Below are positions 1 to 6,721 of a stretch of 12,455 bases of DNA, one piece after another; the first letter of the stretch is position 1; each line of letters opens with the position of its first letter. The notes under the pieces were generated by a model, which worked only from the letters and a program-made list of their open reading frames with translations, was not told where the DNA came from and did no database searches. A program made the translations under genes and the position numbers. The DNA lies in contig DZBA01000029.1 of NCBI GenBank assembly GCA_022729775.1, positions 4,068 to 16,522 of the forward strand, written 5' to 3'. The stretch comes from Anaerolinea thermophila (lineage in GTDB: Bacteria; Chloroflexota; Anaerolineae; Anaerolineales; Villigracilaceae).

Positions 1-966
1 GTCATGAATCAGTTTTCCCTGCCGATTGCGTTGGTGATGTTGGGCAGCGCGCTGGTGATTACGATGCTGTTGCCGCCTGTTTTTTACAGCAATTTGGGCA
101 AGCCGTTTAACGTGTTGTTGGAGGGGATGCAGCAGGTAAATCACGGGCGGCTGGATGTGGCTGTGCCGATTCAATCGAATGACGAAATTGGGATGCTGGC
201 GCAATCGTTCAACGCGATGGCGGTAAAACTCCGCGATTCGGTGGCAGGGTTGGAAAATCAAATTGCTGAATCTTTGAAAGCGGAAAAATCCTTGCGCGAA
301 CAACAGGAACAATTACGGGCATTGTCTGCGCGGCTGGCAGAAGTGGAAGAAGCCGAGCGTAGAAAATTGGGGCGCGAGCTGCATGATCAGGCAGGGCAGA
401 ATTTAACCGCGCTGAGTTTGACGCTTAAACTGGTGCGCACGCAGCTTGCCGCCGGCGCGCAAAATCCCGCGATGTTAAATCAACTGGCAGGAAAATTAGA
501 CGACGCGTCGGACATTGTGCATGAGACCGCTGACCGCATCCGCAATGTGATGGAAGACTTGCATCCCCCCGCGCTGGAAGAGTTTGGGCTTGTCGCCGCG
601 CTGCGCTGGTACACGGCGCAATTCACCTCGCGCACTGGAATTAATGTTGATGTATCCAGCCCTGAGCCAGCGCTGCGTCACACGCCGCAAGTGGAGATGG
701 CGTTGTTCCGCATTGCGCAAGAGGCGCTGACCAACGTCGCCCGGCACGCGCATGCAAGTTGGGTCGAGATTCAAGTCAACCTGACCGCCGAATCCGCGCG
801 CATGGTCATCTTCGATAATGGCATTGGGTTTGCCGCAAACATCGCGGAAAAAGAACGCGCCCATTGGGGATTGCACATCATGGCGGAGCGCGCCGAATCT
901 GTCGGCGGAATTTTCCGCGTGGAGTCTTTTCCCAACGGGGGAACACGGGTGATTGTAGAGGTGTAG
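1..966 (+). CDS. NarL-type sensor histidine kinase, 5' end outside window
   Basis: Membrane sensor kinase that should autophosphorylate on His and pass the phosphate to the regulator encoded 3 nt downstream. Numbering from the first Met at position 4: membrane span about 7-29, HAMP about 30-82 (with the typical DEIG at 60-63), coiled coil about 80-122, HisKA_3 dimerisation and phosphoacceptor helix with ELHDQ at 125-129 (His127), then the GHKL ATPase: N box with QEALTNVARHA at 239-249, G1 box DNGIGF 271-276, and a glycine-rich WGLHIMAER segment from 288. The frame is open to the left edge (a GTC codon precedes the first Met), and a HAMP kinase normally has an input domain before the span shown, so I treat this as a 3' fragment of a longer gene. 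The last membrane span and HAMP resemble those of the kinase at the right end of the window. The ligand is unknown. Confidence 0.93.
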   Translation, partial: VMNQFSLPIALVMLGSALVITMLLPPVFYSNLGKPFNVLLEGMQQVNHGRLDVAVPIQSNDEIGMLAQSFNAMAVKLRDSVAGLENQIAESLKAEKSLREQQEQLRALSARLAEVEEAERRKLGRELHDQAGQNLTALSLTLKLVRTQLAAGAQNPAMLNQLAGKLDDASDIVHETADRIRNVMEDLHPPALEEFGLVAALRWYTAQFTSRTGINVDVSSPEPALRHTPQVEMALFRIAQEALTNVARHAHASWVEIQVNLTAESARMVIFDNGIGFAANIAEKERAHWGLHIMAERAESVGGIFRVESFPNGGTRVIVEV

Positions 967-969
967 AAA

Positions 970-1617
970 ATGAGCATTACTATTTTTTTGGCGGACGATC
1001 ATTCTGTTGTGCGTGATGGTTTACAAATGTTGTTGGAAACCCAGCCCGATTTCAAAGTGATTGGCGCGGCGTCCAATGGGCGCGATGCCCTTGTACAGTT
1101 GCAGGATATCGCGCCGAGTGTCGCGCTGCTCGATATTGCCATGCCCGAAATGGACGGCTTGGAGGTGGCGCAATCTCTTCAATTGACGCATCCTGCCACG
1201 CGCGTCATCATGCTTTCCATGTATCGCACGCCGGAGCATATCACCCGCGCGTTGGAAGCCGGCGCGCGTGGTTACGTGTTGAAAGAATCCGCCAGCGATG
1301 AAGTCATTGAAGCCATTCGCGCGGTGCAGTCCGGGGAGCGCTATCTCAGCCACGCGGTTTCTAACCTGGCTTTGGAATATTACATGCGTCAGGCGGGAGC
1401 GATCCTCTCGCCGCTGGAGCAATTGAATGAGCGCGAGCGCGAAGTCCTGCGTTTGCTGGTTGAGGGGCAGACCTCTGTCGAGATTGCCGAGCAGCTAAGG
1501 CTGTCTTCCAAAACGGTGGATAACTACCGCAGCGCAATTATGCAAAAATTGAACATTCACCATCTGCCGGGCTTGGTCAAGTTTGCCATTCAGCATGGGT
1601 TGATTTCGTTGGAGTAG
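970..1617 (+). CDS. NarL/FixJ-family response regulator
   Basis: DNA-binding response regulator of 215 residues, the usual length for the NarL family, very likely the partner of the kinase that ends 3 nt upstream. The receiver domain covers about residues 3-120: acidic pair Asp9/Asp10, phosphoacceptor Asp55 in LLDIAMPEMDG, Ser83 at the switch Ser/Thr position, Lys105 in YVLKESA. The LuxR/GerE helix-turn-helix covers about 150-212, with LNEREREVLRLL at 152-163 and the recognition-helix segment SSKTVDNYRS at 179-188. All catalytic residues are in place, so it should be a normal phosphorylation-switched transcription factor. The ATG at 970 matches the family start; no good Shine-Dalgarno is seen, which fits translational coupling to the kinase gene. 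Targets cannot be read from the sequence. Confidence 0.95.
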   Translation: MSITIFLADDHSVVRDGLQMLLETQPDFKVIGAASNGRDALVQLQDIAPSVALLDIAMPEMDGLEVAQSLQLTHPATRVIMLSMYRTPEHITRALEAGARGYVLKESASDEVIEAIRAVQSGERYLSHAVSNLALEYYMRQAGAILSPLEQLNEREREVLRLLVEGQTSVEIAEQLRLSSKTVDNYRSAIMQKLNIHHLPGLVKFAIQHGLISLE

Positions 1618-1634
1618 GGATTTCCTAAAATATA

Positions 1635-1677
1635 GACACAGATTTTCTTTGAGGGTTTTCTCTGTGACTTCGTGTCT
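1635..1677. repeat. Intergenic inverted repeat A (partial unit)
   Basis: AGACAC at 1635-1640 pairs with GTGTCT at 1672-1677, and CACAGA at 1637-1642 with TCTGTG at 1661-1666, so two alternative hairpins share the left arm. The right side carries a CTTCGTGT word close to the CTTCGTGG word that ends repeat B, so this looks like a degenerate relative of B. It lies just past the regulator stop codon but lacks a T tract, so I do not call it a terminator. Confidence 0.5.
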
Positions 1678-1707
1678 GATATAAAAAAGGCACAACCCCA
1701 AGAGCAA

Positions 1708-1767
1708 ACCACTGAGGCACGGAGACACAGAGGTTTAAGAATCTCCGTGTCCCCGTGTCTTCGTGGT
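1708..1767. repeat. Intergenic inverted repeat B, 28-bp arms
   Basis: Left arm 1708-1735 (begins ACCACTGAGGCACGG) and right arm 1740-1767 (ends CGTGTCTTCGTGGT) match as an inverted repeat at 22 of 28 positions with a 4-nt loop (TAAG). Most differences are transitions, several of which would keep G-U pairing in RNA. From memory, palindromes ending in CTTCGTGGT recur between genes in various environmental bacterial genomes; the copy number here cannot be judged from one window. It contains no coding signal. Confidence 0.75.
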
Positions 1768-1800
1768 AAAAGGTTTTTGTTCAACAGTTACTTGACCAAT

Positions 1801-1888
1801 ACAGATTACGCGGACAAAACACGGATTTTTTGGGAAACAATCCACTCGATTCCGTCAAATCCGTGTAGTCCGTGTACCAAATCACGGC
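1801..1888. repeat. Intergenic inverted repeat C (TCCGTGTAGTCCGTGT type)
   Basis: A perfect 10-bp inverted repeat, ACACGGATTT at 1819-1828 against AAATCCGTGT at 1857-1866, is flanked by weaker related words: GATTACGCGGAC from 1804 on the left, and AGTCCGTGTACC from 1867 on the right, followed by ATCACGG. It is built from the same kind of CCGTGT words as repeat B but has a different sequence. The rest of the gap from 1618 to 1963 (1678-1707, 1768-1800 and 1889-1935) shows nothing I can name. Confidence 0.6.
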
Positions 1889-1938
1889 AATTCCCAGAGA
1901 ACCTCTTTTTACCGCAGGTTGGCTTTTCTGAGTTAGGT

Positions 1939-1956
1939 TAAAATATCGAAAAGGAG
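1939..1956 (+). promoter_or_regulatory. Possible -10 box and ribosome binding site of the Nudix gene
   Basis: AAGGAG at 1951-1956 lies 7 nt before the ATG at 1964 and is a clear ribosome binding site. TAAAAT at 1939-1944 could be a -10 element; no convincing -35 is seen at 16-18 bp spacing (TTGGCT at 1919-1924 is only 14 bp away). The ribosome site is solid, the promoter weak. Confidence 0.35.
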
Positions 1957-1963
1957 TTTTATC

Positions 1964-2491
1964 ATGTCTGACGAGCTGCTCGATATTATCAACGAAAAAG
2001 ACGAGGTCATTGACCTTCAACCGCGCGGGGTGGTTCATCAACTGGGGCTATGGCATCGCGGCGCGCATGTTTTCCTCTTCACGTCGGATGGGAAAATGTT
2101 GGTGCAAAAGCGCAGCGCAGACCGCACGGCGGAACCATCCAAATTGGATTGCTCAGTCTCGGAGCATGTCAAAGCGGGTGAGACCTATCTCGAAGCGGCG
2201 CGGCGCGGCATGAAGGAAGAATTGGGCGTCGAGGTTTTTGCGCTTAAGGAGTTGGTCAAGTTCCGCATGAATTACGGGCTGAACGATAACGAGGTCAGCG
2301 TTTTGTTTGAGGGTTCGGTCAACCCTGCGGACGTGCAGTTCGACCCTGTCGAAATCGCGTCTGTTCAATACTTAAGCATGGACGAACTGCAAGCGATGGC
2401 AAAAAATGAAAGCGAAAAACTTTGCGGCTGGTTCGTTCAACTGTTGCGCTGGCGCGCGGGAAATCCATCGAAAATGAGTTTGGATGTATAA
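1964..2491 (+). CDS. Nudix hydrolase, YfcD/IPP-isomerase-like, with altered Nudix box
   Basis: Predicted cytoplasmic Nudix protein of 175 residues that would hydrolyse a nucleoside-diphosphate-linked or similar substrate; the true substrate is unknown. The N-terminal part (LLDIINEKDEVI at 5-16, then LWHRGAHVFLF at 29-39) resembles the YfcD and isopentenyl-diphosphate isomerase branch. The Nudix box lies at 67-89. The usual form is G-x5-E-x7-R-E-U-x-E-E-x-G-U; here the first Gly is Glu67 and the Glu after Arg is Gly82 (RGMKEELGV), while Glu73, Arg81, Glu85, Glu86 and Gly88 are kept. The missing Glu corresponds to a metal-binding or catalytic position in MutT, so activity may be altered, or this may be the norm for a subfamily. 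The ATG at 1964 is fixed by AAGGAG 7 nt upstream. It stands alone, with a repeat-rich gap before it and a terminator after it. Confidence 0.85.
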   Translation: MSDELLDIINEKDEVIDLQPRGVVHQLGLWHRGAHVFLFTSDGKMLVQKRSADRTAEPSKLDCSVSEHVKAGETYLEAARRGMKEELGVEVFALKELVKFRMNYGLNDNEVSVLFEGSVNPADVQFDPVEIASVQYLSMDELQAMAKNESEKLCGWFVQLLRWRAGNPSKMSLDV

Positions 2492-2493
2492 TC

Positions 2494-2529
2494 AATTTTG
2501 GCGCTGACTTCAACACGCCAAAATTTTTT
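2494..2529 (+). terminator. Rho-independent terminator after the Nudix gene
   Basis: A perfect 10-bp stem, AATTTTGGCG at 2494-2503 against CGCCAAAATT at 2516-2525, with a 12-nt loop, ends in a T run at 2524-2529. It starts 2 nt after the Nudix stop codon. The stem has only four G-C pairs, so strength is moderate. Confidence 0.7.
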
Positions 2530-2559
2530 GCATATTTCGCCGGCGGACAAGGATGTATC

Positions 2560-3234
2560 ATGGGCAGTGAGTTTTTTGAATTTATCAAACAAGGTGATCT
2601 GGAAAAAGTACAAAACCTTCTTCTTTCCCGTCCTGATTTGATTCGGGAAAAAGAGGACGGGCTTAGCCCAATTATGGTCGCTGCGTATCATCGGGAATTC
2701 GCAGTCGCGGAATTTATCGCGGCAAAGTCCGGCAACCTGACAATTTTTGAATCCGTTGCGTTGGGAAAAGTAAACCAGATTACGCTCCAGCTCGCGCGTG
2801 ACCCATCGCTTGTTAATTCCTATTCCGATGATGGCTTCCAACCGCTTGGGCTTGCTTGCTATTTTGGTCATTATGAGACGGCGGAATACCTGATCAAAGC
2901 GGGCGCATCCATTAATTCACCATCGTTAAGGCAGCCCAATGTCGCGCCTGTTCAATCTGCTGTGATGGCGGGGAACACGAAGATTGTCACGCTGCTGCTC
3001 AACAACGGCGCCGACCCCAACATCCGCGCGAAAGATGGCAGCACGCCGCTGCATATTGCGGCGCAAAATGGCGACGCGCAAATGATTCGCATCCTGCTTT
3101 TCAACGGCGCAAATCTGGCGCTGCGCGGTCGTGACGGAAAGTTGCCCCTAGACCTTGCGATAGAGGCGGGAAATCACGATGCGGCAGGGCTGCTCAAAGA
3201 AGGAATTACCCGCAGGCTGCGCGTCAATAAATAA
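2560..3234 (+). CDS. Ankyrin-repeat protein
   Basis: Protein of 224 residues made almost wholly of ankyrin repeats, a scaffold for protein-protein contacts with no catalytic motif. Clear units: FQPLGLACYFGHYETAEYL around 93-111, PVQSAVMAGNTKIVTLLL around 130-147, STPLHIAAQNGDAQMIRILL at 161-180, and KLPLDLAIEAGNHDAAGLL at 194-212; the first 90 residues contain weaker units (LSPIMVAAYHREFAVAEFI at 35-53). No signal peptide or membrane segment is seen, so it is probably cytoplasmic. I chose the ATG at 2560 because AAGGA (2549-2553) lies just before it and the repeat fold begins at once; an in-frame ATG at 2422 would run back through the Nudix gene and its terminator. It lies between two terminators, so it is probably transcribed alone. 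Its partner cannot be inferred from the neighbours. Confidence 0.88.
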   Translation: MGSEFFEFIKQGDLEKVQNLLLSRPDLIREKEDGLSPIMVAAYHREFAVAEFIAAKSGNLTIFESVALGKVNQITLQLARDPSLVNSYSDDGFQPLGLACYFGHYETAEYLIKAGASINSPSLRQPNVAPVQSAVMAGNTKIVTLLLNNGADPNIRAKDGSTPLHIAAQNGDAQMIRILLFNGANLALRGRDGKLPLDLAIEAGNHDAAGLLKEGITRRLRVNK

Positions 3235-3260
3235 AATGCCTTCTTGTTTTGCAGGCATAC

Positions 3261-3304
3261 AACTTTCCATTAGCAGGTGCGTATGTCTGCGTGGAAAGTT
3301 TTTT
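3261..3304 (+). terminator. Rho-independent terminator after the ankyrin gene
   Basis: AACTTTCCA at 3261-3269 pairs with TGGAAAGTT at 3292-3300. An inner GCAG/CTGC stem (3273-3276, 3287-3290) extends the hairpin across a small asymmetric bulge, and a T run covers 3299-3304. A smaller hairpin, ATGCCT/AGGCAT at 3236-3241 and 3253-3258, precedes it directly after the stop codon. Confidence 0.75.
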
Positions 3305-3336
3305 AATTCAAGCAGCCTTTTCTTAAGGAGATATAT

Positions 3337-4671
3337 ATGAAAAACATGCTAAAACCCTTGTCCTTTTTTTTGTTGATTGCCCTTGTCGCGCTGGCGCTTG
3401 CTACCCCTGTCCAAGCCTTTGATGGCAGGGCGGGCGATGTAGTGGTCATTGCGGCTGACGAAGTGATTGATGACGATGTGTACATTTCTGCGGGTGAGTT
3501 TACGCTGGAAGGCACAATCAAAGGCGATTTGGTTGTCGCCGGCGGAACCATTATCATCAACGGCAGCGTAGAAGGCGATTTAATCGCGGCGGGTCAGTCT
3601 ATTATTATCAACGGCTCAGTCGCGGATGATGCGCGCATCGCGGGCGCGGTCTTGTATGTCGGTGAAAAAGCAACCATCGGCGGTGATTTGGTCTCTGCGG
3701 GCGCAAGCCTGGAAACGCAGGATGGCAGTAAAGTGGATGAAGACCTTGTGGTGGGTGCGGCGCAGGCTTTGTTGGCTGGCGATGTGGGTGAAGACGCGCT
3801 GATTGGCACGGGCGCGCTTGACTTGCGCGGCGAATTTGGCGGCAACGTCAAAGCCGAAGTCGGCGACCCAGACCACGAAACAGGCGGGGGCGGACCGTCC
3901 ATGTCTAACTTTATTCCCGACGCGCCGGTCAAAATCCCCAATGTGTTGCCGGGCTTGAACATTGCCAAAGATGCAAAAATCAAAGGTAATTTTGAATATA
4001 CCCAATTCCAAGATATTAACATCCCAGCAAACGTAGTAGGCGGAAAAATTACGCGCAAAGAGCCGGTGGTGGATCCGCATGAAGAAAAAGTACAGCTGAC
4101 CCCGGCGCAATCTGCCGCCAACTGGGTCTTTGACCTGCTCCGCAGAATGGTCACGTTGATTGCGCTCGGCTTGCTCTTGGGCTGGCTTGTCCCGTCCTTT
4201 GTAAATGCCCTGATGGAGAAAGTCCAATCGAAACCTGTGCCGTCTTTGGGGTGGGGCTTTGTTTCGTACGCGGCGTTTTTCTTTGTGATTTTCGTTTTGA
4301 TTGCGTTGATGGTTGTCGGCGGTCTGTTCTTTGGCGCGCTTACGCTCGGCGGTTTGAGCGGAACAATTATCTGGGTGGGCATCCTTGCCATCTTTGCGCT
4401 GGCGGTCGGGTTTGTGCTTGCCACCGCATTTTTGACCAAGATCGTCGTTGCACGGCTTGGCGGAAAATTACTCTTGCAGCGCGTCAAACCGGAAATGGCT
4501 GATAACAAATATTTGCCGCTCATCGTCGGCGTTGTCATCCTTGCCTTTCTTATGGCAATTCCCTTCATCGGTTGGGTCTTTAGCCTTCTGGCTGTCTTAG
4601 CCGGGCTGGGCGCGCTTTGGATGTGGGGCAGTGAAATTTGGCAGGCGCGGAAGCAATCCGCCGCAGGATAA
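3337..4671 (+). CDS. Secreted polymer-forming (bactofilin-like) domain protein with C-terminal membrane region
   Basis: Protein of 444 residues. Residues 1-27 form a signal peptide with a VQA cleavage site. Residues 33-175 are a run of short Gly-rich beta repeats; the clearest are two 17-residue copies at 63-79 and 80-96 (GDLVVAGGTIIINGSVE, then GDLIAAGQSIIINGSVA). This is the right-handed beta-helix pattern of bactofilins (polymer-forming cytoskeletal domain). A Pro/Gly-rich linker (176-205) and a shorter beta segment to about 240 follow. From about 268 come strongly hydrophobic stretches, about 268-292, 308-336, 343-369 and 392-431, giving four or five membrane spans. So the beta-helix should face outside the cell, unlike classical cytoplasmic bactofilins. 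The ATG at 3337 is set by AAGGAG at 3325-3330, 6 nt upstream. It is single-gene, bounded by terminators on both sides. Function is unknown; an envelope scaffold or an anti-sigma-like membrane protein would fit. Confidence 0.85.
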   Translation: MKNMLKPLSFFLLIALVALALATPVQAFDGRAGDVVVIAADEVIDDDVYISAGEFTLEGTIKGDLVVAGGTIIINGSVEGDLIAAGQSIIINGSVADDARIAGAVLYVGEKATIGGDLVSAGASLETQDGSKVDEDLVVGAAQALLAGDVGEDALIGTGALDLRGEFGGNVKAEVGDPDHETGGGGPSMSNFIPDAPVKIPNVLPGLNIAKDAKIKGNFEYTQFQDINIPANVVGGKITRKEPVVDPHEEKVQLTPAQSAANWVFDLLRRMVTLIALGLLLGWLVPSFVNALMEKVQSKPVPSLGWGFVSYAAFFFVIFVLIALMVVGGLFFGALTLGGLSGTIIWVGILAIFALAVGFVLATAFLTKIVVARLGGKLLLQRVKPEMADNKYLPLIVGVVILAFLMAIPFIGWVFSLLAVLAGLGALWMWGSEIWQARKQSAAG

Positions 4672-4690
4672 AGAAGAACGCAAGACTTGT

Positions 4691-4724
4691 AGACCGGGAT
4701 GACATCCCGGTCTTTTTTTATTTT
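4691..4724 (+). terminator. Strong rho-independent terminator
   Basis: A perfect 10-bp stem, AGACCGGGAT at 4691-4700 and ATCCCGGTCT at 4704-4713, with a 3-nt loop (GAC), is followed by a T run through 4719 and, after one A, a further TTTT. It ends the polymer-domain gene and separates it from the next operon. Confidence 0.93.
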
Positions 4725-4764
4725 CCCCTCAAAATAAAAACGCGCAATTTCTGACTGTGAAGGG

Positions 4765-4770
4765 TATAAT
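4765..4770 (+). promoter_or_regulatory. -10 box TATAAT, probable leaderless promoter
   Basis: A consensus TATAAT ends 7 nt before the ATG at 4778. Transcription normally begins about 6-8 nt after this box, so the mRNA would start at or next to the start codon. No ribosome binding site lies at a usable distance, and the -35 region (around 4742-4747) does not resemble TTGACA. Confidence 0.5.
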
Positions 4771-4777
4771 TTGACTC

Positions 4778-6721
4778 ATGTTAACTCCCGAACAAATCGA
4801 AACAAAACTGGATCGAATTCTTTTAAAGGTACAAAAGCCCGGCAGGTATGTCGGCGGTGAATTGAACAGCATCCAAAAAGATTGGGCGCAGGTTCAAATC
4901 AAAGTTGCGCTTGTTTTCCCCGATATTTATGATATTGGCATATCGAATGTAGGCTTGAAAATCCTGTATGACCAAATCAACCAGCGCGAAGACGCGCTGG
5001 CAGAACGCGCGTACGCGCCCTGGCTGGATATGGAAGCGTTGATGCGCGAGCATGAAATTCCGCTTTACGCGCTGGAATCCAAACATCCCTTGCGTGATTT
5101 CGACCTGATTGGATTCACCCTGCCTTACGAAACGCTTTACACCAACGCGCTCAACATCCTTGACCTTGCCGGGATTCCTGTCCGCGCAACGGAACGCGAT
5201 GCGACGCACCCAATCATCATCGCCGGCGGACATTCAGCCACAAACCCCGAACCCATGCACGCTTTTATAGATGCGTTTGTCGTTGGCGAGGGCGAAGATG
5301 TGATTCACGATATCCTCAATGCGTTGCAGCGAGTCAAAGGTCAAGCCGCGACTTTTGAGCGTAAAACCCTGCTGTTGGAATTGGCAAAAATTCCCGGCGT
5401 ATACGTCCCGCAGTTTTACGAGACCACTTATCTGGATGACGGCACGGTGGAAAAAACAGAGCCGACAATCACCGGCGTTCCCAAAGTTGTTACCAAGCGC
5501 ATTTCCGCGCATCTTCCTCCCGCGCCGACCAAATTCATCGTCCCCAATATCGAGGTAATCCATAACCGTGTTTCTGTGGAAATCATGCGCGGATGCACGC
5601 GCGGATGCAGGTTCTGCCAAGCGGGCATGATCACCCGTCCCATCCGCGAGCGAAGTATCGAAGAAGTGGTGGATGCGGCTGACGCGGCTGTTCGCGCTTC
5701 GGGGTTTGAAGAACTCGCGCTGATGTCGCTCTCCTCATCAGATTACACATACATCAAAGAATTGGTGGAAGCCATCAGCAAACGCTTCGAGGGGCGCAAA
5801 TTGAGCATCTCGCTGCCTTCCTTGCGGATTGAATCTGTCTCGGTGGATTTGATGGAAATGTTAAAGAATCACCGCACGCCCGGCTTTACGCTCGCGCCCG
5901 AAGCCGCCAGCGAGCGGATGCGCCGCATCATCAACAAGTTCATCCCCGATGAAGACATCATCAACACCACGCGCGAAATTTATCGGCGTGGCTGGACAAC
6001 CATCAAGTTGTATTTCATGATTGGGCATCCCAGCGAAACATTGGAAGACGTGCAAGCCATCGTGGATTTATGCAAGCGCGTGGTCGAAGAAGGGCGCAAG
6101 GTCGCGGGTTGGAAAGTCAAGCTCAACGCGGGCGTTAGCACCTTTGTCCCCAAGCCGCAAACGCCGTTTCAGTGGGTGGCATGCGACACCAAAGAAAATA
6201 TTTTAGAAAAACAGGCTTTGCTCAAACGACAATTGATGAAAGATAAAAACATCAAATTGAGTTGGAGCAAGCCCGAAGATACGCTTTTGGAAGCGTGGCT
6301 CTCGCGCGGCGACAGGCGCATGTCTGACGTGATTTATACCGCGTGGAAAAACGGCGCAAAGTTCGACGCGTGGGACGAAGCAAAAAAACAGGAAGCCTGG
6401 CTGCCCGCCTTTGCCGAGCATGGACTCGACCCCGCGTTTTATACCCATCGCCAGCGCCGCACCGATGAAGTCTTCCCCTGGGAACATATCACCGCCGCTG
6501 TCCGCAAGAGCTATTTATTTCAAGATTTTCGTCAATCGCTCGAAGGGAAAATCCGCGTGGATTGCCGCTTGAATTGTTACGCCTGCGGAATCCTGCCGAC
6601 CTTTGCAAACCTGCGGCGCGAACATCCCGGCGAAGGCTGGAAATGCCCCGAAGTGAAAAGCCCAATGAAGTCAGCGGCGCATCTTCAAATCCCGGTGGTC
6701 AGCGGAGCGGAAAATGGATAA
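4778..6721 (+). CDS. TIGR03960-type B12-binding-like radical SAM protein
   Basis: Protein of 647 residues of the TIGR03960 radical SAM family, whose reaction is unknown. N-terminal Rossmann-like B12-binding-type region about 20-240: it opens with KPGRYVGGE at 20-28 and has DIYDIGISNVGLKILY at 49-64 and IAGGHSATNPEP at 148-159, but lacks the DxHxxG cobalamin-ligand motif. The radical SAM core covers about 262-500, with CTRGCRFC at 273-280 (Cys273, Cys277, Cys280) to hold the 4Fe-4S cluster that cleaves S-adenosylmethionine. The C-terminal part has four more cysteines (596, 600, 603 in DCRLNCYACG, and 623), which could bind a second cluster or a metal. Family members are regularly adjacent or fused to TIGR03936 proteins; here that partner lies one gene downstream. 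First gene of the proposed operon, with no Shine-Dalgarno. Cytoplasmic. The family call is firm, the function open. Confidence 0.93.
   Translation: MLTPEQIETKLDRILLKVQKPGRYVGGELNSIQKDWAQVQIKVALVFPDIYDIGISNVGLKILYDQINQREDALAERAYAPWLDMEALMREHEIPLYALESKHPLRDFDLIGFTLPYETLYTNALNILDLAGIPVRATERDATHPIIIAGGHSATNPEPMHAFIDAFVVGEGEDVIHDILNALQRVKGQAATFERKTLLLELAKIPGVYVPQFYETTYLDDGTVEKTEPTITGVPKVVTKRISAHLPPAPTKFIVPNIEVIHNRVSVEIMRGCTRGCRFCQAGMITRPIRERSIEEVVDAADAAVRASGFEELALMSLSSSDYTYIKELVEAISKRFEGRKLSISLPSLRIESVSVDLMEMLKNHRTPGFTLAPEAASERMRRIINKFIPDEDIINTTREIYRRGWTTIKLYFMIGHPSETLEDVQAIVDLCKRVVEEGRKVAGWKVKLNAGVSTFVPKPQTPFQWVACDTKENILEKQALLKRQLMKDKNIKLSWSKPEDTLLEAWLSRGDRRMSDVIYTAWKNGAKFDAWDEAKKQEAWLPAFAEHGLDPAFYTHRQRRTDEVFPWEHITAAVRKSYLFQDFRQSLEGKIRVDCRLNCYACGILPTFANLRREHPGEGWKCPEVKSPMKSAAHLQIPVVSGAENG

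Noticed and set aside
1635..1677. Hairpin after the NarL-type regulator as a terminator
   Set aside because: No T tract follows and the stem is interrupted; it fits better as a member of the repeat cluster.
1672..1941. Open frame of 89 codons on the + strand in the gap before the Nudix gene
   Set aside because: It runs through inverted repeats B and C, so its codons are repeat sequence; no ribosome site and no domain pattern.
1618..1963. CRISPR array or tRNA in the repeat-rich gap
   Set aside because: There are no regularly spaced direct repeats with unique spacers, and no cloverleaf or T-arm sequence could be traced.
2422..2559. Upstream ATG that would lengthen the ankyrin protein by 46 residues
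   Set aside because: The extension overlaps the Nudix gene in another frame and crosses its terminator; the ATG at 2560 has its own AAGGA site and begins directly with the repeat fold.
3594..4568. Open frame of 324 codons on the - strand
   Set aside because: It lies exactly opposite the polymer-domain gene, is rich in Pro, Thr and Ser as expected for an antisense shadow, has no ribosome site and no recognisable domain.
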